A stretch of 64,000 nt of DNA from JANPPS01 sp965246835 (GTDB lineage Bacteria > Pseudomonadota > Alphaproteobacteria > Acetobacterales > Acetobacteraceae). Shown here in pieces: positions 51,468 to 59,705 of this stretch; the first letter of the stretch is position 1, and every line of letters begins with the position of its first letter. The notes under the pieces are model-generated. The model saw only the letters and a program-made list of their open reading frames with translations, did no database searches and was not told the DNA's origin. Location: contig CBDFFQ010000001.1 in assembly GCA_965246835.1 (NCBI GenBank), positions 1,116,001 to 1,180,000 on the forward strand, read 5' to 3'. The translations under genes and the position numbers were made by a program.

Positions 51468-52562
51468 TCAGTTCGCTCCGCCGGGTGCGGTCCGCAGCAG
51501 GGCAGCGCGGTCCCGCAACACTACGATCGCGATCCGGCGGTTGCCGGCGGCAAAGCGGTCGGCAGGGACGAGCGGCTCCCGGTCGGCGTAACCCGCCACG
51601 CTGCGCATACGCTCCTCAGGCAGGCCGGACTCCACCAGCAATCGCCGCGTCGCGTTCGCCCGGTCCGCCGAGAGGTCCCAATTCGTCCGGTCCGCCCCGC
51701 GATACGGCGTGGCATCGGTGTGGCCGGCGATCGCGATCGGCTCCGGCAGGCGCATCAGCACCGGCGCCACCTTGGCCAGCAACGCCCGCGCCCGCTCGTT
51801 CAACACGGCCGATCCCGTCGGGAACATCGGGCGCCGATCCTCGTCCATGATCTGGATGCGCAGGCCCTCGGGGGTCAGTTCGATGGTGAGCTGCTTCGCC
51901 AGTTCGGCCAACGCAGGGTCTTGCCGCACGGCCTCCCGGATCTGCTCGGCTGCTTTTTCGAACGCGGCCTTTTCCCGCTTTTCCAGCTCAGCCTGCAACT
52001 CCGCCTCGGACGGGGTGGTCGACGCGGCGCCGCTCGCCGGGCCGGTCAGGGGCCTCGGCGCCGTCGCGGGATCTTGCCGGCGGCCTTCCGCATCCGGGAA
52101 TGCGGGCGGCTGCCGGGCGGCGCGGCCATCCTCTCCGGTCGAGGTCAGCGCCGGGCCGGGGGCCTGCCGCAGGGCGGTGGCGCGGGCCGGCACGTCCCCC
52201 TCATCTTCGTCGGACTCCACGAGCGGATGGGTCGGCGCCTTGACCATCTGCACGGCGCCCCTGTCCGACGCCAAGGAGCCCTCAACGTTCGGGGTCAGCC
52301 CGCCGAACGGCGCGCCGAACCCGGACGGGCTGCGCGCGAGCACGTTGCTGGGGCTGAAATAGTCGGCCAGGCCCTTGCGCTGCTCCTCCGTCGTGGCATT
52401 CAGCAGCCACATCAACAGGAAGAACGCCATCATGGCCGTTACGAAGTCGGCATACGCCACCTTCCACGCACCGCCATGGTGCCCGCCCTCCACCACCTCC
52501 TCCTTGCGGATGATGATGAGGGGCCGCACGCCTTTCTTCCCGCCCGCCGGCTTGCCTGCCAT
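51468..52562 (-). CDS. motB: Flagellar motor stator protein MotB
   Basis: Stator subunit of 364 residues. The single helix contains the proton-binding Asp (VAYADFVTAMMAFFLLMWLL). A plug and Pro/Ala-rich linker occupy about 60-190, which is longer than usual. The OmpA-like peptidoglycan-binding domain is marked by AIAGHTDATPYRGADRTNWD and LSADRANATRRLL. It anchors MotA to the wall. It precedes motA, the reverse of the common motA-motB order. The first 40 residues carry a basic stretch RPLIIIRKEE. Confidence 0.95.
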   Translation of the reverse strand: MAGKPAGGKKGVRPLIIIRKEEVVEGGHHGGAWKVAYADFVTAMMAFFLLMWLLNATTEEQRKGLADYFSPSNVLARSPSGFGAPFGGLTPNVEGSLASDRGAVQMVKAPTHPLVESDEDEGDVPARATALRQAPGPALTSTGEDGRAARQPPAFPDAEGRRQDPATAPRPLTGPASGAASTTPSEAELQAELEKREKAAFEKAAEQIREAVRQDPALAELAKQLTIELTPEGLRIQIMDEDRRPMFPTGSAVLNERARALLAKVAPVLMRLPEPIAIAGHTDATPYRGADRTNWDLSADRANATRRLLVESGLPEERMRSVAGYADREPLVPADRFAAGNRRIAIVVLRDRAALLRTAPGGAN

Positions 52563-52637
52563 CGATCCACGCTCCAGTCCTACCGAGACCGGAGTGTGTC
52601 GCGAAAGATTTAAGGAAGGCCTAAGCCGGCGGCGGTA

Positions 52638-53594
52638 TCAGGCCGCCAGCGCCCGCTGGAACACCGCCGCATCGACGTTGCCGCCGCTCAACACGGCGCC
52701 CACAGCCCGCCCCCGCGCATCGAACCGGCCCGAAAGCAGCGCCGCCAGGCAGACGGCGCCACCGGGCTCCACAACAAGCTTCAGGTGCGTGAAGGCGAAC
52801 GCCATGGCTGCCAGCACCTCCGCATCCGACACGACGAACGCCCCCGCGAGCCGGGGCTTGTTGATCGCAAAGGTCATCGCGCCTGGCCGGGGAGAGAGCA
52901 GCGCGTCGCACAACAAGCTGCCGCCCGGCGCATTCGCTTCCCGGTCGCCAGAACGCAGGCTCCGCGCGGTGTCGTCCCATCCCTCGGGCTCCACGGCATA
53001 GACCGCCGTCCCGGATGACACGCCCTCCGCCGCCAGCGCGCATCCGGCCACCATGCCGCCGCCGCCCGTGCAGACCAGGAGCGCATCGAGCGTGAGCCCG
53101 GCATCCTCGAACAATTCCAGCGCCAGCGTGCCCTGGCCCGCCATCACGTGCGGATGCTCGAAGGGCGGGATCAGCGCCGCACCGGTCCGCTCCGCATGCG
53201 CGGCAGACATCGCCTCCCTGTCGTCGCGTTGCCGGTCGTAGGGCACGATGGTGGCGCCCCAGCGCCGGGTTGCCTCCACCTTCACGCGGGGCGCGTCGGC
53301 GGGCATGAAGATCGTGGCCGGCAGGCCCGCCGCGGCCGCCGCGCAGCCGATCGCCTGGCCGTGGTTACCGGAGGAATGCGCGACCACCCCGGTGGCTCCA
53401 TGTAACTGCATCACGGCGTTGGTGGCGCCGCGCAGCTTGAAGCTGCCGGTCCGTTGCAGCACCTCCGCCTTCAGCAGCACGGTCCCGCCCACGATGCGAT
53501 CCAGCTCGGCATTGCGCAGGACGGGCGTGCGCACGACGCGGCCCTCGATCCGGCGGGCAGCGGCCTGGACGTCATCGGCGGTCGGAAGGTTCAT
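52638..53594 (-). CDS. Threonine dehydratase / serine racemase-like PLP enzyme
   Basis: Fold-type II PLP enzyme of 318 residues. The Schiff-base Lys is in RTGSFKLRGATNA, the phosphate and substrate loop in AHSSGNHGQAIGCAA, and the cofactor phosphate loop in VCTGGGGMVAGCAL. It lacks a C-terminal ACT regulatory domain, so it is a catabolic-type threonine/serine dehydratase or racemase rather than biosynthetic IlvA. The start overlaps the GT39 gene stop by four bases. Exact substrate is unsettled. Confidence 0.9.
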   Translation of the reverse strand: MNLPTADDVQAAARRIEGRVVRTPVLRNAELDRIVGGTVLLKAEVLQRTGSFKLRGATNAVMQLHGATGVVAHSSGNHGQAIGCAAAAAGLPATIFMPADAPRVKVEATRRWGATIVPYDRQRDDREAMSAAHAERTGAALIPPFEHPHVMAGQGTLALELFEDAGLTLDALLVCTGGGGMVAGCALAAEGVSSGTAVYAVEPEGWDDTARSLRSGDREANAPGGSLLCDALLSPRPGAMTFAINKPRLAGAFVVSDAEVLAAMAFAFTHLKLVVEPGGAVCLAALLSGRFDARGRAVGAVLSGGNVDAAVFQRALAA

Positions 53595-55078
53595 CGGTGT
53601 CCCCTGCTCGGCAGCATCACGGCGGGCGCATCCTGCCGCAGGGTGGCACGATAGACCCGGTAGGCCTCCGCCTCCACCCCGGCGCGGCCGCGCGTGACCC
53701 GGCCGATTTCGGTCACACCGGACCAGTAGGCCGGGTCCGGCGGTTCGGCGCGGCGTTCGCTGACCACCACCAGCCCCGTTTGCCCGGCCGTGGCCTGCGG
53801 CAGGTTGAACAGACGCCAGCGCGGCTCCACGGCGATGGCCGGCAGGCCTGGCTCCCAGGCCAGCAAAGCGGCCACCCCATAATTTTCGGACGCGACGAAG
53901 GCGGGGGTGAAGCCGGGGACGGGTCTGAAGCCGGGGGCGGGGCTGAAGCCGGGGCCGGGATCAAGGGCCGCCACGTCCCGCGCCAACCCGTCCCAGCCGG
54001 CCAACCGGATCAGCGTCGGATCGAGCCGCCGCGGCAATGCGATCGGCGCCAGCGTCGCCTGCACATAAACGATCGCCGTGAGAGCCAAACCCAGCGCCAC
54101 CGGCCCGCGCCAGAGCCAGCCGAGACCCGCCGCCGCGATCGCCGCGCCGGGATACACGATGGCAGGCCAGTTCGCCTGCACCCGGTCCCCCACGGCATGC
54201 TGCACGAACACCAGCAAACCCGGGATCGTCATGGCCGCCAGCAGCGCGGCCCCGCGCTCCATCCGCGCCCGGTTCGACCAAGTCCGGCGGGCCACCCACA
54301 CCACGCCGGCCGCCAGCAGCACGAAGATCCAGGGCGTAGCCAGCGCCACCTGGCCGCCCAGCAGCTCCGCCAGATGGCCCAGCGCCGCCGCCGGCCGGAA
54401 GTCGCCGGCCCGGCCGCCCTGCTTCGCGAAGCTGGCCCAGCCATGCGCCTGGTTCCACATCACCACGGGCGCGAACACCAAGGCCGCCACGGCGCCCCCG
54501 GCCCACAGCCAGCCGGAGCGGAACCACCCCCGCATCTCCGGCACGATCACGAGCCACAGCACGATGCCAATGCCCAGCATCGCCCCGGTATACTTGCTGG
54601 CCATGGCGCAGCCCGCGAGCGCGCCCACCACCAGCCACAGCGCCCCGCCCCGCCCCACCCCGCCCCGCTCCCGCGGCCCAATCCGCACCAGCACCGCAAG
54701 CGTCGCGGTCCAGAACAGCAGCAGCGGCGTATCGGGCGTCATCGTCACCCCGCCGGCCCCTAGCAGAAGCGTTCCGTTCAGCAACGCCGCCGCCGCCACG
54801 CCACGGCCCGGATAGAGCCGTGCCGCCGCCGATGCCAGCAGCCACGACCCGGCGGCGGCAGACAGCGGCGCCAACAGCCGGACCCCTAGCGCCGTGTCTC
54901 CCAGCAACGCCGTCCCAGCGCGGATCCACAGCGCGACCATCGGTGGATGGTCGAGGTATCCCGGAGCGAGCGCCGTCGACCACGTCCAGTAATAAGCCTC
55001 GTCGGCCGATAACGGCATCGCCGACGCCACGGCCAGGCGCACGAGCGTGAGCGCGGCCAGGGCCCAATACCATTTCAT
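53591..55078 (-). CDS. GT39-type membrane glycosyltransferase (ArnT/PMT-like)
   Basis: Polytopic protein of 495 residues transferring sugar from a lipid-linked donor. The first periplasmic loop reads MPLSADEAYYWTWSTALAPG followed by YLDHPPMVALWIRAGT, where the paired acidic residues and the DHPP motif are typical of the ArnT/PMT (PMT_2) group. About ten helices follow. A near-perfect 18-base repeat occurs three times (53908-53961), giving PGFxPx units in the C-terminal loop. It is coupled by ATGA to the dehydratase gene, probably by chance of compaction. Substrate is unknown. Confidence 0.9.
   Translation of the reverse strand: MKWYWALAALTLVRLAVASAMPLSADEAYYWTWSTALAPGYLDHPPMVALWIRAGTALLGDTALGVRLLAPLSAAAGSWLLASAAARLYPGRGVAAAALLNGTLLLGAGGVTMTPDTPLLLFWTATLAVLVRIGPRERGGVGRGGALWLVVGALAGCAMASKYTGAMLGIGIVLWLVIVPEMRGWFRSGWLWAGGAVAALVFAPVVMWNQAHGWASFAKQGGRAGDFRPAAALGHLAELLGGQVALATPWIFVLLAAGVVWVARRTWSNRARMERGAALLAAMTIPGLLVFVQHAVGDRVQANWPAIVYPGAAIAAAGLGWLWRGPVALGLALTAIVYVQATLAPIALPRRLDPTLIRLAGWDGLARDVAALDPGPGFSPAPGFRPVPGFTPAFVASENYGVAALLAWEPGLPAIAVEPRWRLFNLPQATAGQTGLVVVSERRAEPPDPAYWSGVTEIGRVTRGRAGVEAEAYRVYRATLRQDAPAVMLPSRGHR
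53908..53961. repeat. Three-copy 18-base tandem repeat inside the GT39 gene
   Basis: Units beginning TGAAGCCGGGG on the plus strand recur at 53908, 53926 and 53944, differing by one to three bases. On the coding strand they read PGF(S/R/T)P(A/V). A slippage-prone tract, all in frame. Confidence 0.7.
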
Positions 55079-55159
55079 GAGGCCAGGATCGCAAGCGACC
55101 GTGATTCCACCATGGGATCGGTTGTGCTAGGGTCTGGGAACATAGCTGGAGGCCGGTTC

Positions 55160-55414
55160 ATGTTCTCGTTCATCGGCGCGATCATCATCGGCGGCCTCGC
55201 GGGCGCCATCGCCAAATGGATCATGCCCGGGCGCGATCCCGGCGGCTGGATCATCACGATCCTGCTGGGCATTGCCGGCGCAGAAGTCGCGACTTGGCTT
55301 GGCAGTGCGGTCGGCTGGTATCGATATGGGGAGGGCGCCGGGTTCATCGGCGCGGTGGTTGGCGCGGTCATCATTCTATGGGTGTATCGCATGTTCACCC
55401 GGTCCCGCGCGTGA
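55160..55414 (+). CDS. GlsB/YeaQ/YmgE family membrane protein
   Basis: Membrane protein of 84 residues in the transglycosylase-associated (GlsB/YeaQ) family. Three glycine-rich helices are seen: FIGAIIIGGLAGAIAKWIMP, GGWIITILLGIAGAEVATWL and GFIGAVVGAVIILWVYRM. The pattern AKWIMPGRDPGG is the family hallmark. Often stress-linked; molecular role unknown. The start at 55160 has TGGAGG upstream. Its stop overlaps the lipoprotein start (GTGA). Confidence 0.88.
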   Translation: MFSFIGAIIIGGLAGAIAKWIMPGRDPGGWIITILLGIAGAEVATWLGSAVGWYRYGEGAGFIGAVVGAVIILWVYRMFTRSRA

Positions 55415-55623
55415 CGCGGTCCATTCTTCTGGTCATGATCGCGCTTGCGGGCTGTGGCGAGCCCATGGCGCCGCCCCTCGTGTCGGGCCAGACGCCGCCA
55501 GGGACCGGTAACGTGAATGCCGCGAGCCAGCCGCAACCGCTCAACAGCTTGCCGCCGGGCGCCGAAGGGCTCGGGCGTGGGATGATCCAACCGACGTATC
55601 TCAGCCGGACGTTCAGCCTTTAA
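55411..55623 (+). CDS. Small lipoprotein overlapping the GlsB-type gene
   Basis: Protein of 70 residues starting at GTG in the GTGA overlap. The signal is short (SILLVMIALAGC) with lipobox LAGC; the mature chain is Pro/Gly/Ser-rich (PPLVSGQTPPGTGNVN) and ends PTYLSRTFSL. It resembles the small lipoprotein at 3680 in length and composition. Its stop overlaps the lrp stop on the other strand. Function is unknown. Confidence 0.6.
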   Translation: MTRSILLVMIALAGCGEPMAPPLVSGQTPPGTGNVNAASQPQPLNSLPPGAEGLGRGMIQPTYLSRTFSL

Positions 55624-56102
55624 CCGGCTTGAAGCGGCACGCCGGCCAGATTGCGGCTGGTGCGGATCGTCTGCAGGGTTTGCACCCGGCTGACGGATTG
55701 CGCGCCCGTGAGTTTCTGCGTGAGCCGGTTCTCATCCGCAGTGTCCCGTGCCACCAGGCGCAACAGGAAGTCCCCGCCGCCGCGGATCATGTGGCACTCC
55801 CGCACCTCCGGCCAGCCGGCGACCTCCCGCTCGAACGCGGCCAGCACGGTTTCCTTCTGGCTTTCCAGACCGACGATGGCGAAGAACACGATCTGCCAGC
55901 CCAGGCGCGCCGGGTCGGTGTCGGCATGGTAGCCGCGGATGATGCCGGCCTCCTCCAACCGGCGCACGCGGCGCAGGCATGGGGGCGCCGTAATCTCGGC
56001 GCGGCGGGCCAACTCCACATTGGTCATCCGGCCGTCCATTTGCAGTTCGGATAGGATGCATCGATCGATCGCATCCAGCCCGGACTTCTCGTCCCCATTC
56101 AT
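55620..56102 (-). CDS. Lrp/AsnC family transcriptional regulator
   Basis: Regulator of 160 residues. The helix-turn-helix is DAIDRCILSELQMDGRMTNV, then AEITAPPCLRRVRRLEEAGI; the RAM domain includes ECHMIRGGGDFLLRLVARDT. It is divergent from trxB, with an AGATT/AATCT palindrome 27 bases from its start. It may regulate itself, trxB or a distant amino-acid gene. Third Lrp-family gene of the window. Confidence 0.93.
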   Translation of the reverse strand: MNGDEKSGLDAIDRCILSELQMDGRMTNVELARRAEITAPPCLRRVRRLEEAGIIRGYHADTDPARLGWQIVFFAIVGLESQKETVLAAFEREVAGWPEVRECHMIRGGGDFLLRLVARDTADENRLTQKLTGAQSVSRVQTLQTIRTSRNLAGVPLQAG

Positions 56103-56128
56103 AACGCCGCCGTCTCCTCGTTAGCGCA

Positions 56129-56143
56129 AGATTATTACAATCT
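56129..56143. promoter_or_regulatory. AT-rich palindrome between lrp and trxB
   Basis: AGATTATTACAATCT has perfect five-base arms around ATTAC. In this very GC-rich DNA it is a marked AT island, as Lrp-family sites often are. Likely autoregulatory operator or part of the divergent promoter (inference). Confidence 0.5.
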
Positions 56144-56232
56144 GCCCGGCTTGGAAACCCGGATGCGGCGGTGCTTGCGCCCATCGCAGCCGGCCCCGAT
56201 ATTCTGCGATCAGCCAGAGGACGATCCACGCC

Positions 56233-57207
56233 ATGCCCAACACGCTCTCGACACCCATGCTGATCATCGGTGCGGGACCGGCCGGATACACGGCTGCAAT
56301 CTATGCCGCCCGGGCCGCGATGGCGCCCGTGCTCGTCTCGGGATTGCAGCCCGGCGGGCAGTTGATGATCACGACCGATGTCGAGAATTACCCGGGGTTC
56401 GAGCACGCGATCCAGGGACCTTTCTTGATGGAGCAGATGGAGAAACAGGCGGCGCATGTCGGCACGCAGATCGTCGCGGACCTGATCATGTCGGTCGATT
56501 TCTCCCGCCGCCCGTTCCGCTGCGTGGGCGATAGCGGCGACGTCTATTTGGCCGAAAGCGTCGTGATCGCGACCGGGGCGCAGGCGCGCTGGCTCGGTCT
56601 GCCGTCGGAAAAGCGGCTGCAGGGCGCGGGCGTGTCGGCCTGCGCCACCTGCGACGGGTTCTTCTACCGCGGCAAGCGGGTCGCGGTCATCGGCGGCGGC
56701 AACACGGCGGTGGAGGAGGCGCTGCATCTCACCCACCATGCCGACCACGTCACCCTGGTCCATCGCCGCGACAGCCTGCGCGCCGAGAAGATCCTGCAAC
56801 GGCGGCTGTTCGCCCATCCTAAGGTGTCGGTGGTGTGGAACAGTGCGGTGGACGAGATCCTGGGCGCCGGACAGCCGGAGGTCGTGGTGGGCGTGCGGCT
56901 GCGTGACACCGGGACCGGTGCGCTATCCGATCTTCCGGTGGATGGCGTGTTCGTCGCTATTGGGCATATGCCGAACACGACGATGTTCCGCGGCCAGGTC
57001 GCGCTCGATGACGAGGGCTACGTGCTCACCAAGCCCGGCCTCACCCAGACCGACATTCCCGGCGTGTTCGCTGCCGGGGACGTGCAGGACAAGCTCTGGC
57101 GCCAGGCCATCACCGCGGCGGGCACTGGCTGCATCGCGGCCCTCGAAGCCGAGAAATTCGTGAGCGCCAACCCCCTCGCGCAACCGGCGTCGCTGGCAGC
57201 GGAGTAG
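56233..57207 (+). CDS. trxB: Thioredoxin-disulfide reductase
   Basis: FAD enzyme of 324 residues reducing thioredoxin with NADPH. FAD motif LIIGAGPAGYTAAIYAARA, redox pair Cys137/Cys140 in SACATCDGFFY, NADPH motif VIGGGNTAVEEALHL and the closing GVFAAGDVQDKLWRQAITAA are all canonical. With gor nearby in the window it covers the second disulfide-reducing system. Start at 56233 is the standard one. The LysR-type gene follows on the same strand 72 bases later. Confidence 0.97.
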   Translation: MPNTLSTPMLIIGAGPAGYTAAIYAARAAMAPVLVSGLQPGGQLMITTDVENYPGFEHAIQGPFLMEQMEKQAAHVGTQIVADLIMSVDFSRRPFRCVGDSGDVYLAESVVIATGAQARWLGLPSEKRLQGAGVSACATCDGFFYRGKRVAVIGGGNTAVEEALHLTHHADHVTLVHRRDSLRAEKILQRRLFAHPKVSVVWNSAVDEILGAGQPEVVVGVRLRDTGTGALSDLPVDGVFVAIGHMPNTTMFRGQVALDDEGYVLTKPGLTQTDIPGVFAAGDVQDKLWRQAITAAGTGCIAALEAEKFVSANPLAQPASLAAE

Positions 57208-57279
57208 CGCGGAAGCGCCGATCCCACGTAGGCTTCCCCGATCCGGCCGAATCGGGCTGGCGGGACGAGGGGCCGGGAC

Positions 57280-58164
57280 ATGGACTGGGACAAGCTGCGC
57301 GTTTTCCACGCGGTCGCCGAGGCCGGCAGCTTCACGCATGCCGGCGAGAGCCTCAACCTCAGCCAATCCGCCGTCTCCCGCCAGATCTCGGCGCTGGAGG
57401 AGGCGCTGCAGGTGCCGCTGTTCCATCGCCACGCCCGCGGCTTGATCCTCACTGAACAAGGCGAGAGCCTGAACCGCACGGTGCGGGAGGTGTTTTCCAA
57501 GCTCGCGATGACCGAGGCGCTGCTGACCGAGAGCAAGGAGAAGCCGGCCGGGCGTATCAAGGTCACAACCACCGTCGGCTTCGGATCGAGCTGGCTGGCG
57601 CCGCGGTTGCAGGGATTCCTGGAAATGTATCCCGACGTGACCATGACCCTGTTGCTGGACGACGCCGACCTCGATCTCGCGATGCGGGAGGCCGATGTCG
57701 CGATCCGGATGCATGCGCCCAAGCAGCCGGACCTGGTGCAGCGCCACCTGATGCAGATCAGCTGGCTGGTCGTGGCGCACCCCGACTACCTCAAACAAGC
57801 CGGCACGCCGACCCGGCCCGAGGAGCTGGACGCGCACAAGCTGATCCTGTTCGGCGACTATCACCCGCCGGTGGCGGACATCAACTGGCTGGCGGAGGCC
57901 GGGCGCCGTGCCGGGTCACCACGGCGGGCGTTGCTGGAGGTCAACAGCCTGCATGCCATGGCGGGCGCCATCCGGTCCGGCCTTGGTATCGGCGTGCTAC
58001 CGGATTGGATGACGGACGAGTTGGATGGGCTTACCCGGTTGCTGCCGGATTTGAAGGCGCCGAAGGTCGATGTGTTCTTCGTCTATCCGGAGGAGCTCCG
58101 AAACTCTAAGCGAGTCATGGTGTTCCGGGACTTTCTTCTGGCCCGGCTGCAGGAGATGCACTGA
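57280..58164 (+). CDS. LysR family transcriptional regulator
   Basis: LysR-type regulator of 294 residues. The N-terminal winged helix reads LRVFHAVAEAGSFTHAGESL and LSQSAVSRQISALEEALQVP; a linker and periplasmic-binding-like effector domain (90-294) follow. VTTTVGFGSSWLAPRLQGF and NSLHAMAGAIRSGLGIGVLP are family-like. It does not lie divergently to an obvious target. trxB upstream and a small membrane protein convergent downstream are the neighbours. Inducer unknown. Confidence 0.94.
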   Translation: MDWDKLRVFHAVAEAGSFTHAGESLNLSQSAVSRQISALEEALQVPLFHRHARGLILTEQGESLNRTVREVFSKLAMTEALLTESKEKPAGRIKVTTTVGFGSSWLAPRLQGFLEMYPDVTMTLLLDDADLDLAMREADVAIRMHAPKQPDLVQRHLMQISWLVVAHPDYLKQAGTPTRPEELDAHKLILFGDYHPPVADINWLAEAGRRAGSPRRALLEVNSLHAMAGAIRSGLGIGVLPDWMTDELDGLTRLLPDLKAPKVDVFFVYPEELRNSKRVMVFRDFLLARLQEMH

Positions 58165-58167
58165 CCC

Positions 58168-58320
58168 TCACGGCCGGTAGATAAAGAGGGCCACGACGAC
58201 GACGAGTAGCAGGATGGCCGAGGAGCCGCCGGGCACGGTGTCCCATTGCCAGTCGCTGATCGGCAGCGGCGACGTGACCATGAGTCCCACGAGCAGCATG
58301 ACCAGAAGGAGGACGATCAT
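58168..58320 (-). CDS. DUF3309-like small membrane protein
   Basis: Protein of 50 residues with two hydrophobic helices (MIVLLLVMLLVGLMV and AILLLVVVVALFIYRP) linked by PISDWQWDTVPGGSS. The layout (short helix, Pro/Trp loop, Gly-Gly-Ser, Leu/Val helix) resembles DUF3309 proteins common in alphaproteobacteria. The start at 58320 has GGAGG close upstream. Its role is unknown. Confidence 0.6.
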   Translation of the reverse strand: MIVLLLVMLLVGLMVTSPLPISDWQWDTVPGGSSAILLLVVVVALFIYRP

Positions 58321-58348
58321 TGGGACGGCCTTCCGCGGTCCAGGGTAG

Positions 58349-59011
58349 TCAGGTGAGATACCGGTCGAAGAAGGCGAGCGTGCGGCGCTGCGCCAGCGCG
58401 AAGCTCTCGGGATTGAAGCTGCCGCGTTCGTCGCAGCCGAAGCCATGATCGGCGCCGTCATAGACGTTGACCTCGACATCCGGATGCGCCGCGCGAATCG
58501 CATCGACGTCCGTGAGCGGGATTCCGTGGTCGAGCGCGCCGAAATGCAGCTGCACCGGGCAGAGCGGCACCTCGGCCTTGGTCGCTGCGATGCCGCCGCC
58601 ATACCAGCCAGACGCCGCCTTGAACCCCAGCCCCCGCGTCGCGCCCCACCAGGCGATGGTGCCGCCCCAGCAATAGCCGACGATGCCGAGTGGCCGGTCC
58701 CCCAATGCGGCGGCGGCGGCGGCGACGTCCTGCATGGGGCCGTGCTCCGGCACTTCCGCCCGCAGCGCCAGCCCGGCCTGCACGTCATCTGGTGTGTAGC
58801 CGAGCACGGCACCGGGGCGAACGCGGTCGAACAGGGCGGGGGCGATCACGGCGTAGCCCTCGGCCGCGAACCGGTCGCACACGGCCCGGATATGATGGTT
58901 CACGCCGAAGATTTCCTGCACCACCACGAGGCCGCGCCGGCAATCATCCGCCCCGGCGCGATACGCGGATAGGCTGTGCCCGTCCGCGGCTTGCAGTCTC
59001 AAATCTGGCAT
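58349..59011 (-). CDS. Dienelactone hydrolase family protein
   Basis: Alpha/beta hydrolase of 220 residues. The nucleophile Cys lies in IVGYCWGGTIAWW (GxCxGG), with acid and His in FGALDHGIPLTDVD and YDGADHGFGCDERGSF. VVVQEIFGVNHHIRAVCDRF is the family N-terminal motif. Probably a carboxymethylenebutenolidase-like hydrolase of unclear physiological substrate. Start at 59011 (MPDLRLQAADGHSL) preferred to 59044. It is divergent from the DUF4169 gene. Confidence 0.9.
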   Translation of the reverse strand: MPDLRLQAADGHSLSAYRAGADDCRRGLVVVQEIFGVNHHIRAVCDRFAAEGYAVIAPALFDRVRPGAVLGYTPDDVQAGLALRAEVPEHGPMQDVAAAAAALGDRPLGIVGYCWGGTIAWWGATRGLGFKAASGWYGGGIAATKAEVPLCPVQLHFGALDHGIPLTDVDAIRAAHPDVEVNVYDGADHGFGCDERGSFNPESFALAQRRTLAFFDRYLT

Positions 59012-59049
59012 GTCGTCTCTCCGTCGCCGTTCGTGTACCATCATCAGCT

Positions 59050-59268
59050 ATGGCCGACATCGTCAACCTGCGCCGCATCCGCAAACAACGCGCCCGGATG
59101 GACGAGGCTGCAAGGGCTGACGCCAATCGCATCCGCTTCGGCCGCACCAAGGCGGATCGGGATCAGGCGGCCCAGGCGGAAACGCTGCGGTCCCGGCAGT
59201 TGGATCAGGCGCGGCTCGATCAGCCCGGTATGGCGAACGGCGCGAAGGATGACGCCAGCAATTCGTAG
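59050..59268 (+). CDS. DUF4169 family protein
   Basis: Protein of 72 residues, highly charged and helical: MADIVNLRRIRKQRARMDEA and NRIRFGRTKADRDQAAQAE are the DUF4169 signature in alphaproteobacteria. No membrane segment. The 3' end overlaps the convergent rppH by 49 bases, so the last codons of both are constrained. Function is unknown. Confidence 0.8.
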   Translation: MADIVNLRRIRKQRARMDEAARADANRIRFGRTKADRDQAAQAETLRSRQLDQARLDQPGMANGAKDDASNS

Positions 59269-59705
59269 ATCGGCCGCTTGAACCCGACCGCGAGACCGGG
59301 CAGCTCGGTCAGGGGCACCCAGCGCCAGGCATCGAATTCCGGATGGGGATCGAGGTCGAGCCGGATGTCGTGGTCCGAGCCAGTGAAGCGGAGGGCGAAC
59401 CAACGCTGCCGCTGCCCGCGAAACTTACCGCCCAGCGCCCGGCCGATCAGCTCGGGCGGTAGATCGTAGGTCAGCCAATCCGGATGCTCGCCGATAATGG
59501 TGGCGCGTGCGGTGCCGATCTCTTCCTCGAGTTCGCGCAGGACCGCGATCCGGGGATCTTCATCCTCGTCGATCCCACCTTGGGGGAGTTGCCAGCCACC
59601 CGGCGCTCCCTCGGCATTCGGGAAGTCCGCTCGCCTTGCCACGAAGATCTGGCCGCGACGGTCGAACAGGACGGCGCCAACATTGGGCCGGTAGGGCAGC
59701 GTCAT
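59220..59705 (-). CDS. rppH: RNA pyrophosphohydrolase (Nudix)
   Basis: Nudix hydrolase of 161 residues that removes pyrophosphate from 5' triphosphate mRNA and starts its decay. Start YRPNVGAVLFDRRGQIFVAR; Nudix box GGIDEDEDPRIAVLRELEEE followed by IG; RRADFPN and W-QLPQGG patterns typical of RppH/IalA. ATG 59705 overlaps the yibQ stop (ATGA). Last gene of the gpmI-envC-ctpA-yibQ-rppH series. Confidence 0.95.
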   Translation of the reverse strand: MTLPYRPNVGAVLFDRRGQIFVARRADFPNAEGAPGGWQLPQGGIDEDEDPRIAVLRELEEEIGTARATIIGEHPDWLTYDLPPELIGRALGGKFRGQRQRWFALRFTGSDHDIRLDLDPHPEFDAWRWVPLTELPGLAVGFKRPIYELLASSFAPFAIPG

